Source: Conidiobolus incongruus B7586 (taxonomy: Eukaryota > Entomophthoromycota > Entomophthoromycetes > Entomophthorales > Conidiobolaceae). Taken from it: 20,018 nucleotides of DNA. Where the stretch lies: contig JNEM01011508.1 of assembly GCA_000697335.1 (NCBI GenBank), forward strand, positions 1 through 20,018. Reading direction: 5' to 3'. The notes beneath the pieces were generated by a model, which was not told the origin of the DNA, did no database searches, and saw nothing but the letters and a program-made list of their open reading frames with translations. The position numbers and the translations under genes are program-made. Below, one piece after another: positions 10,641 through 18,877 of this stretch; position 1 is the stretch's first letter, and each line of letters starts with the position of its first letter.

Positions 10641-11192
10641 GTGTTTTTATCCTTGTAAAAAACAATTTATATATGAAATATATTAAGATAAATAAATATT
10701 TAAATATTAAAAATTTTTATTTTATTTTTATTTTAATAAATTGACTATGAAATAATTTGTAAATCAAATTTAAAATATTGAATAGAAAATTTTATTGATT
10801 ATTATAATTAATATTTATATTAAAGTTATTATAATTAAAATACTGTGAAAATATGTTTTATTATAATTTTATAGTATGAATCCATTTTTTATTAAATTTA
10901 AAAAAATGATAAGTATAATTTTATTATGAGAAAAATTATTAAATTTATTAATATAATAAATTCTGATTATATTAAAATAAAAATATATTACAATACACTA
11001 ATTTAATTACAAATATATATGATATCAAAAGAAATGTGAAAGGGTAAATATAATAGAAAATGAATTTAAAATCTTTGACAATTGATAACTTAGAGGTTAA
11101 AATGGAATGAATACAGCCAAATTTACAAAAATATACAACAGATAAAGAATATTGGTAGCTAAAGGTGAAATGCCACTAATATTAGCATGAGT
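10641..11192. other. AT-rich spacer, no gene seen
   Basis: No coding similarity was seen. The last 100-150 bp (from about 11040) has a more balanced composition and probably is the 3' untranslated region of the F-box/LRR gene that ends at 11193. Confidence 0.5.
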
Positions 11193-12530
11193 TTACTGGT
11201 GGTTTTCTGCAGATTGCAAAGGTGTTTTTTGAGCTTTATAAAACCGAATCCTATCTTCCCAAACTAAGTACTGCCAATCGCCAAACTTCCTGAAATAGTA
11301 TTCAATTTCATATTTATCGATTTCTTGAATATTTGGAACCTCAATGCAAATATGGTTTAAAGCAGTCCAATTTTTGAATATGTTCAAATCAACTGTGAAG
11401 AGATCAAAATTGATTAAGGTTAAGTGAGAGATGGAATGATTAGTTAATGGCAGACTAATAGGACTTTGTATACGCTCGTGATCTATTAAATGCACCCTTT
11501 TCAGGTTTTGGAAACCAGATATAATCCGAGTCAATACGTCACAATATCTTGACACATATTGAATAGTTAAATAATCGACATTAGGACAGTGAGATGATAT
11601 TAGCTCGGAATAGTACCAACTAGAAGTGGCATTTCTGTATTGGATATTTAAATGACGAATAGATGTACAAGGCTTAGGTTGAACCTCGTAGATATGCAAA
11701 TTGTGGTAACTGTCAAATAAATCAAGTTGTTTCAATTGACTTAATTGAGACAATAAATTGAAAGTAGTCTGATCCATCAACTTAACTTCAGTTTTTAGCC
11801 ACTCTAGTTGGGGGTTGTTGGATAAAAAATTGTTTAAAAGATCAGGAGGAACAAAGGGAAAGGATGAATATACCAATGTCTTGAGATTTGGAAAGGATTG
11901 ATTGGAAAAAAATAGAAAAGGACCTAAATCAAATAATTGGAGATCTTCATCAATTAAATTTGGAGAATTGGTAATTGAAAATATATTGTGCCATTCGCAG
12001 TGGTCAATGGTTAATTGTTTTAAAGTGGAAGGAAGTTGTAGCCGATTCTCAATGTAAGTAAAACTACAGTCGATTTCAATGTTTAAATTTTTGAATTCTA
12101 CTTCCTCCAATTTTAAAAGTTGACTTATTACTTGAATCATTAGAGCTACTCCAATTTCATCATGACTTAAGCTTAAAGAACGGATATTAATAAAGTTATT
12201 AAATAATGATTGAGATAGAGATATTAGACTTAGTGTAGAGATATGAATATCTATAATAAACTCTGAATATGGCCCAAAAAACTTATCAAACCTATCAATA
12301 AAATCATCTATATTATCATCATTCACAAATAATTTCAATTCATTAAATATTAAATCATTAGACACATTAAATTTTGATAAAACTAAAGGTTTATAATAGT
12401 TACAAAAAAGTTTACACACCATACTTAATTGAATGTATTCATTTCTACTAATACATTCATTAAATTCTTTGAATTTAAATATTGTGAGCCAATCTTGCGA
12501 ATATAAAATATCTGATTGGATTACATTCAT
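11193..12530 (-). CDS. F-box-like/leucine-rich-repeat protein, intact
   Basis: A single-exon protein of 445 residues, probably a substrate adaptor for an SCF-type ubiquitin ligase (inference from architecture; target unknown). Residues about 9-50 (LYSQDWLTIFKF, then YIQLSMVCKLFCNYYKP) fit a degenerate F-box: hydrophobic helices followed by the VCKLF segment. The remainder is a chain of irregular leucine-rich repeats at roughly 115-122 (IRSLSLSH), 140-148, 170-178 (LKQLTIDHC), 215-222, 242-250, 266-273 (LKQLDLFDS), 291-298 (IRHLNIQY), 318-325 (VDYLTIQY), 343-350 (LKRVHLID), 367-375 (ISHLTLINF) and 391-399. There is no signal peptide or membrane segment. The ATG at 12530 is the first Met and the frame has no internal stops. 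Mariner copy D starts 222 bp upstream, inside or beside the promoter. At least four decayed relatives lie nearby, so this is the surviving member of a local family. Confidence 0.8.
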   Translation of the reverse strand: MNVIQSDILYSQDWLTIFKFKEFNECISRNEYIQLSMVCKLFCNYYKPLVLSKFNVSNDLIFNELKLFVNDDNIDDFIDRFDKFFGPYSEFIIDIHISTLSLISLSQSLFNNFINIRSLSLSHDEIGVALMIQVISQLLKLEEVEFKNLNIEIDCSFTYIENRLQLPSTLKQLTIDHCEWHNIFSITNSPNLIDEDLQLFDLGPFLFFSNQSFPNLKTLVYSSFPFVPPDLLNNFLSNNPQLEWLKTEVKLMDQTTFNLLSQLSQLKQLDLFDSYHNLHIYEVQPKPCTSIRHLNIQYRNATSSWYYSELISSHCPNVDYLTIQYVSRYCDVLTRIISGFQNLKRVHLIDHERIQSPISLPLTNHSISHLTLINFDLFTVDLNIFKNWTALNHICIEVPNIQEIDKYEIEYYFRKFGDWQYLVWEDRIRFYKAQKTPLQSAENHQ

Positions 12531-12752
12531 ATTGATTAACTTAGCACCGAGTTTAATTGTATTTCGTCTTATTTAATATGTTTAAAGTTAATTTATTATT
12601 ATGGGATTCATTTGCAGTCAATTATATATCCAATTATCCAATATAAATTTATTTGTTAAAGTAATAGTATATTAAAAGATAATTAGTTTGATTATATATT
12701 GGTAAAATAAAGTATACATGCAGATATGAATTATTACCTTGAATTTGAAATA

Positions 12753-14025
12753 ATGGGAAATTTTTTAATTTCCAATTTTTCAAACATATTATTAGTTTGA
12801 AATGAATAAATATATACAAAGTTAATAGGAAATTATATATTTTTAATATATATATATATATATTAGTTTTTTTGATTAAAAAATTAACTTTTTAAAATTG
12901 GTTGTTAAATTTAATTATGCTTAAACCAAATAGTGATCATCAAAAGTTTTTTATTTTGGTATCAGTAAAACTTAACCATAAACCCTCTAAAATTATTCAA
13001 AATTTACAAGTAGCTTTTAGTAATGAAGCATTATCTAAATCAACAATTTATTGCTGGGTAAATTACTTTAAGGCTAAGAGAGAAACTATTCAAAACCTGT
13101 TAAAATCTAGAAAACCAACTTTAACTGTTACTCTTTCAATTGTAAATAGAGTGAAAAAATATATTGAAAAGTATCTTTTTATTTCAGTTAAAGAATTATC
13201 TAAGCACTTTAATATTAGTCTTACAAGTATTTTATATATTTTAAAGTTTAAACTAAAATTTATAAATAAAAATATAAAATAGGTACCTTATAATTTAACT
13301 AAAGCTTAAAAAAAGCTAGAGTAGCTATTGCTAAACAAAACCTATTGAAATATTACTAGAAGCTTAGACTTTTACAGCAAATATTTATAATTGATGAATC
13401 TTAAATCTTTATGTATAATCCTTTACTAAAACACAAATCAAAATGCTAGATTAAGTTAAATCAACCCCCTCTACAAATCCCTTTAAATAAACACTTTATT
13501 AATAAGCAAATGTTAATTATTATAATAGATTATAATGGTATATGCTATTCTTATTTAGTTCCTGAAGGAAAATCAATTAATAGTAAACTATATATTGCTT
13601 TTTTAAATAAAAGTATTTTTAATTAGTGTTCTCAATATAATTTGAGAAGACTTATTATTTTGCATGATAATTACAAAATACATAAATCTAAAGCTGTAAA
13701 AAACTTTCTAATTAAAAATAACTGGAAAAAACTACCACATCTAGTATATTCCTTTGATTATAACCTATGTGATTATAATTGCTTTAGGCAATTAAAAAAC
13801 CAGCTTGCAAGAAAGAAAATTTCTACAGGAAAATTTAATTGGTTTGTGAAACATCAAATTTCAGTCTTTAATAAAAAGAACTGTTTTTTAAGTGTTAGAA
13901 GTTTGTTAAAAGTATAGCAAAAAGTTATTAATAATAAAAAAAACTATTAAATTTATATTATATATTTATTTTTATATATCATATATTCAAATGTTTATTT
14001 ATTTTTAATTGCAAAAAATTCCCAT
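12753..14025 (+). mobile_element. mariner (DD34D) copy D, full length, best preserved
   Basis: A 1273-bp element with terminal repeats ATGGGAAATTTTTT (12753-12766) and AAAAAATTCCCAT (14013-14025), flanked by TA at 12751-12752 and 14026-14027, the mariner target duplication. A TA microsatellite lies at 12847-12862. The transposase begins at ATG 12917 (MLKPNSDHQK) and its N-terminal DNA-binding part (HTH type; KSTIYCWVNYFKAKR, then ISVKELSKHFNISLTSILYI) runs open to 13279. After that come in-frame stops at 13280, 13307, 13357, 13402, 13447 and 13624 and a one-base loss in the A-run near 13309-13315. From 13627 to 13917 the frame is open again. The catalytic residues survive: Asp at 13393, Asp at 13666 (ILHDNYKIHK) and Asp at 13771 (NLCDYNCF), spaced 90 and 34 residues apart. 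The stop at 13280 replaces the Trp of the mariner WVP-L motif (VPYNLT follows). It cannot make a complete transposase. Confidence 0.95.
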
Positions 14026-14033
14026 TATTAAAA

Positions 14034-14108
14034 ATGCAGAGTAATATCAACAATGTATTTGATTTCTATAATGTTATTTTGGTTTTTATAGAAATTACCA
14101 CTCTGCAT
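14034..14108. repeat. 75-bp imperfect palindrome beside mariner copy D
   Basis: ATGCAGAGT (14034-14042) is perfectly complementary to ACTCTGCAT (14100-14108). Inside it, ATTTCTATAA (14062-14071) pairs with TTATAGAAAT (14086-14095) around a 14-nt loop. The two stems together form a hairpin with an asymmetric internal bulge. It starts 9 bp after the right end of copy D. It could be a tiny miniature inverted-repeat element or a relic of excision; I see no clear second copy. Confidence 0.5.
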
Positions 14109-15329
14109 GTTAAATAGCATTTAATCTATAAAACAATATAGTTAGATCATTTAACTGTATACTAACATGCCTTTTACCCTAGATACCTCTTTGTGTAAAT
14201 ACTTTAAAAAATTTCCAAAACAAATATTAATAACTTAAATATTTTAAATGAAAAAATTTATTTTAAAAATATTTATTTTGAATTTCAATTAAAATTTTAG
14301 TCCAATTTCAAAATTATTTTTTAATATTAATAAAAACTTAGTATTTAATAAAACAAATATTGTAGAAAAGATTATGCTTTAATTATTCAATAATATTGAT
14401 AATTAAATACTAACTATAATTGGATTATTGACGAGATTCCTTCTAGATATTGTTTTCTACATAAAAATCATTTAAATTCTATCAAGCTATTTGATAAATA
14501 GAAATCTCTTTATATTGATTTTTAATAGCAATGTTTTATTCAAGTATTGAATATTCAATATAAATGTTATAAATCAATAATATTTAATTAATATTTCAAG
14601 CTCTGATTATAAGATTAACAAAAGTTAAACAAATATGGTTATATTTAAAAATCTAAAAATTTTAACAATTTTCATAAATTTAATATTTGATTTTTAAATT
14701 TGTTAAATTATAATTGAGATCATTTTACAAAGGCTAGATATAATGAATACCAAAATTATATTAATAAAGCTAATTTATATTAGTATCAATTATATTTTAA
14801 TTTAAGTTTATATATATCAATTCAAATAACATATGTTTACAATATATTATAAAATTTCAATAATATATTCAATAATCATAAAAATATTATCATTTAAAAA
14901 TTATCTATTCTTTTTAATTTATTATAGAAATATTTAATTGAATTTTCCAAATTAATATATATAATAATATATATTTATATAGTATACTCAAGGATTCACT
15001 TAAATTAATATCAAACTATAATTTATCAATAATTCCAATTAATATTTAAATAATTTTTAAAGTCATTTTTAATAATAGAATTTAATCTATCAGAATTTAA
15101 AAGAATTTTATATTCAAATTAGAAATTGAATTGATCCAAAAGGTATAATATATTGACAAGTATTTAAAGTATTAAAGATGATTCTATATGTCTTTGTGAT
15201 CATTATAATACACTCTCATTGATTTGATATATATATATGTTTCAAACCTACTAAATTTTTCCATACTGATAAATCCTACTCAAAAGGATTAATAGAGATT
15301 AATTTTGATTCCTCAAAAGTTTGTTTCAT
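14109..15329. other. AT-rich region, no gene identified
   Basis: Mostly long A/T-rich sequence. Around 14420-14600 the plus strand gives short protein-like readings (NWIIDEIPSRYCFLHKN), but nothing I can match to a family, and stops interrupt it. No repeats or RNA genes were seen. Confidence 0.4.
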
Positions 15330-16990
15330 TAGTTTTAACATGAAGGAGTTGTTACATTTGTAAAAAAGTGGCAATTCAGGAATTTTAATGAATACAAATG
15401 GTTTATAATGCTATTGAGTACATCGCATTTTTTAGGTGGTATGGAATAGTTAATCCATTGACATTGAATCACTTCGAATCCAATTTAACTGAAGTGTGTC
15501 ACGAACAACTCAAAATGTTATTGAATTTAACACAAATAGTGCCATCGAAATAGTATATTTCAGTTTGTTTTTGATATTTGATAATATCTTCAAATGTCAT
15601 ATTCTAGCAATCTATATATAATCATTTTAATTTTATATTAATCAGTAGATAAAAAAATATCTTATAGATGGTATGTTTACAGTTGGATTTTAATATATAT
15701 AAAGTGTACTCATTAAAATTTTATATTACTATTCCTTATATATCTCAAAAAATACTTGAATTTTATCTTGATAAATTTCCAAAGGTTATATGTTTTGACA
15801 GTAGTTACTTTGACAACTGACCAACTTTTGAGGAGATGTAAATTAACTATAATGAAATCATAATTGAAAAGTTTGAGATGTTGGGTTGACCTGTTTTTTT
15901 ATCTTAGAAGTTGCATGATTAGAACAGTTTAGATCTAACAAAGTCAGAGCTTTTAGACTGTGCAAATTAGATATGTTACGAATCATAGTCAACTAATATA
16001 TACTATAATATTTCATTGTCAAATTCGAAGTGTTGAAATAATCTTAACAAATCAATTCTGATTAGGATCAATTCCGAGCCACACTGATGTATTTGATACT
16101 TAACTGCATTAGGGATACGTAAGTACTCAATTGAATATCAGACAAATACCAACAATTTTAAATCATGTACAATTAGTGAAGCTTCAATAGATTTTGACAG
16201 CATGATATATTGAAAGTAGTTTGGTCTATAATTCAGCAGCAATTGTCACATTCTCCAATTGAGATTTATTTAATAAGACATTATTTAAAACTTCATGTGT
16301 GATTGACTTTGTAGTTATTTAGAACATCATTTTAATATTTAGACTAAATTTTTGACATAAAAATTATAAGTAGAAAAATATAATATAACTCCTTATGTTC
16401 CACTGTTGTTGTTTGGAATTGCTTTAGGAGTATGTTTCTTGTCATTGACTATAGCAGATTGTCAAATTTCTAACACTAAAAGAAAGTTATTACTGATTTT
16501 CACACCTATTGGTGTATAATTGATATAATTGAATAAATCAATGAATTCAATTAATTCAAATATTAGAAGTTTATCAACTGAATCATTAAAGTGAAATTAA
16601 TATTCAAACTATATAGATATAGACCATAAATATTAGTACCATTATTGAATAATAAATGCCATTTTGACATTAAACCAAGTGTTGACATATTGCCATTCAT
16701 AATGATTTTCAAATTAGAGTTGGATCTATTTATCAAATCTTTTAATTAAGTTTTCATATTATTTTCCTATGTAGTCAATTTCAACTCAATAAATATCTTT
16801 TCATCACTTATATAAAACCTACACAACATTCTATGCCTAAAATAATTCCAAAATATTTTATATATCATATTCAATTGTATATATTGATATTTATTCAAAA
16901 ATTAATGAATATCTTTTTGGATATTTCTATTCAGTTTCCAGACTTAAAAATGCATAGTTAGAATATAATCATCATTTCAAAAAACCAATT
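15330..16990 (-). pseudogene. decayed F-box/LRR gene, nearly full length
   Basis: Minus-strand pieces follow the order of the intact F-box/LRR protein. DDYILTMHF near 16975 corresponds to residues 7-15. NKYQYIQLNMIYKIFWNYF near 16895 corresponds to NEYIQLSMVCKLFCNYY (30-46), and ISDEKIFIELKL near 16815 to VSNDLIFNELKL (56-67). LHSLKALTLLDL near 15955 corresponds to the LSQLKQLDLF repeat, and QVNPTSQTFQL near 15890 to VQPKPCTSIRHL. KKCDVLNSIINHLYSLKFL near 15420 corresponds to CDVLTRIISGFQNLKRV (330-346). Many stops and frame changes separate them, and the span is about 300 bp longer than the intact gene, with extra sequence near 15600-15830. The similarity at the F-box end is the strongest among the relics. 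Confidence 0.7.
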
Positions 16991-17229
16991 CAATTGTTAT
17001 CAATTGATTGATAATATGAAGGATTTGAGTTAAATTTGGATTTTTTATACAAGATTAATCTATAGTGAAATATCCTTCCCACAATGATATTATTTATTCT
17101 ATTCATAATATTTAATTTTATGTTTAACAACCATGTAATAGCTTGAAGATCACTTTATAATGTATACATTTATATTAATATTTCAATTCCAAATATTTAT
17201 TCTTTGAAGACTTTATTTCAATCATTCAT

Positions 17230-17462
17230 TTAATCATTTTGCAAATTATTAATTTGGATTATATGCAGAAATTCAATAGAAATATCATCAAAATATATGT
17301 TGTCGAGGATCGGGAGGTCCGCTCGCCATTCAACTTTAACCGTCTGACATGATTCCCAATACAATCCACTCACAAATACCAGGCAATATCCTTGCACAAT
17401 GGAAAATTCCAAACTACAACAGTAATTGAAGTTTCAGCATATTGGCAAAGGGCTAACCGCAT
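17230..17462 (-). pseudogene. fragment resembling a Kre9/KNH-type fungal surface domain
   Basis: The minus-strand frame from 17412 reads FSIVQGYCLVFVSGLYWES, then CQTVKVEWRADLPI and DDISIEFLHI, before a stop at 17230. The pattern SG-x2-W-x3-QTV-x-V-x-W followed by an I-x-I strand resembles the Ig-like Kre9/KNH domain of fungal Ser/Thr-rich, often GPI-anchored wall proteins, where the usual form is W-x2-GQTV-x-V-x-W. Here Cys replaces the Gly. This is a motif impression, not a search result. Upstream, ATG at 17462 begins MRLALCQYAET in another frame, which could be a decayed signal-peptide start, and TTGTAG just before 17413 could be a splice acceptor. The downstream part dissolves into AT-rich sequence. 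It may be a broken gene or an exon of an unplaced one. Confidence 0.3.
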
Positions 17463-17610
17463 TATAAAATAGTCACTGGGCACCTATTCACTCAGGAATC
17501 ATCTCGATCAGGGCCAAGCCTTACACCTTGATATTTTAATAAAACCTTTTAAAGTATCCGTTAGTTGTCCTTGGCCCGTTTTATCGAATGTACGTGATTT
17601 TTTTTGCAAG
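17463..17610. other. higher-GC stretch with 8-bp inverted repeat
   Basis: Together with 17301-17462 this forms an island of about 42% GC (118 of 280 bases by my count for 17301-17580) inside DNA of roughly 20% GC. GGGCCAAG (17511-17518) and CTTGGCCC (17570-17577) form a perfect inverted repeat around 51 nt. A run of eight T follows at 17598-17605 on the plus strand. The arrangement would suit a structured RNA or a promoter with paired binding sites for the minus-strand frame starting at 17462. I recognise no tRNA, 5S, U-RNA, SRP or RNase P signature. Confidence 0.4.
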
Positions 17611-18049
17611 TCTGCTTTCTAGAAAATCTGAAATACATATATTAATTTTATTCAACTAAATAATGGATTAAATAAAACATAATTAGTATATATACTTAAT
17701 TTTTTTTCTAAAAAAAGTTAAATTTTAAGAAAAAATAATTATAAAAAGTTTAAATTAATTTAATTGCAATAAATTAAGTCCAATTATTAAATTGTGTTGA
17801 ATAACTATACAATTCAACTTAGTTCAATTAATTTATATTGGTTGTTTTGATAGTAATACACAAAAAAGCTTACCAATTTTCAAATATATTTAAATTAGCC
17901 TTAAATATTTCAAATTCTACTAATTTTAAATAAGAGATAAAATTATTAAAAAGTGATAAATTGATAATATATATTAAGAGGAAAAAACCCAACAATTTGA
18001 TTTTTTAAGTAATAGCAACTTTTATATTATTGATAAATGATTAAAAGAT
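17611..18049. other. AT-rich spacer, nothing recognised
   Basis: Low-complexity A/T-rich sequence with stops in all frames; no repeat, gene or RNA seen. Confidence 0.5.
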
Positions 18050-18850
18050 CTCAATAATATTGAATACTTGATCATGTCAGGTTGGAAGAATGATAATATA
18101 TCGGTTCCAACTAAGTTCAATTCAAACTAAATTTTTATATTAGATATTCTATTATAAAATTAAGTTGATTTGAGCAAATTCAATGTGAGATGTATTAAAT
18201 GGAAATAGTGATTAGTTTTTTCGTTTCTTGAATTGATTCATTTATACTAATAATTGAAAGATGACTGGATTGAAGAACTGAACAATAATTCCCAAGTTGA
18301 CAATAGGGGTTCTTTGTAAATAATAGTTTAACATACCAAGTCTAGCGTTAAGGTATGCATAACAATCTAAAGTGGTAAGATTCGGAAGAAATTGATTGGG
18401 CGACTGACCAAATTGATTAATTTAAATTTTCAAGCTGAAGCATTATATTCTACCAAGGATTCTTAGTAAATATTTCTTTCGAACTACTCATGTTGAAGAT
18501 CAACTTTTTTAAAGTGTAAGTTAGCAGTAGACCTTCATCGGAATTCAATCAATTATTAATACATTATACTCTTCTCTAAAATAAATAGAACATTTATTAA
18601 AGAAATCAATATATTTAAATCAATAATCACTTTAAATAAAAGTAATTCAATATGGTAAAGTTATCCAATCCAATTTTATATCCTTGAAAAAATTAGATTT
18701 TTGGAATATACACTTCTTAATTCTTTAATAGATCCAATAAAATCTTTAATTTTGTTGATTGAATAGCTGATATTCCCATCTTTCAAGGTATAATATAATT
18801 CTTCCAATAAATTTACAATAATAATCAACCTAGACTTTAATATAAAATTT
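18050..18850 (-). pseudogene. decayed F-box/LRR gene lacking its 5' end
   Basis: Minus-strand readings match the intact F-box/LRR protein in order. LLEELYYTLKDGN near 18810 corresponds to FNELKLFVNDDN (62-73). RSTANLHFKKVDLQHE near 18510 corresponds to PSTLKQLTIDHCEW (167-180). NQFLPNLTTLDCYAYLN near 18380 corresponds to NQSFPNLKTLVYSSF (210-224). Similarity continues weakly to about 18050 through MNQFKKRK. The first 50 or so codons (the F-box) would fall at about 18850-19000, where mariner copy E lies, so the gene seems to have been cut by that insertion or by a rearrangement around it. The LRR C-terminal third is not detectable. Confidence 0.65.
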
Positions 18851-18877
18851 AACAAATATTACCATAGAATTGAAAAA

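Noticed and set aside
13280-13360. A spliced intron in the mariner copy D transposase beginning at the GTACCT after 13282
   Set aside because: The sequence after the stop still encodes the conserved mariner VP-L-T and following helix, so it is coding sequence interrupted by mutations, not an intron.
13280-13626. Reassigned stop codons (TAA/TAG read as Gln) making the mariner transposase whole
   Set aside because: The intact MFAP1 and F-box genes use CAA/CAG for Gln and terminate normally. At least one of the mariner stops replaces Trp (TGG in copy B), and copy D also has a frameshift, so decay explains the pattern.
15468-15490. tRNA B-box-like TTCGAATCC
   Set aside because: No A box or pairing acceptor stem surrounds it, and it lies inside an F-box/LRR pseudogene.
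17463-17610. tRNA, 5S, U-snRNA, SRP or RNase P gene in the GC island
   Set aside because: No A/B box pair, no conserved motif of those RNAs and no cloverleaf could be found on either strand.
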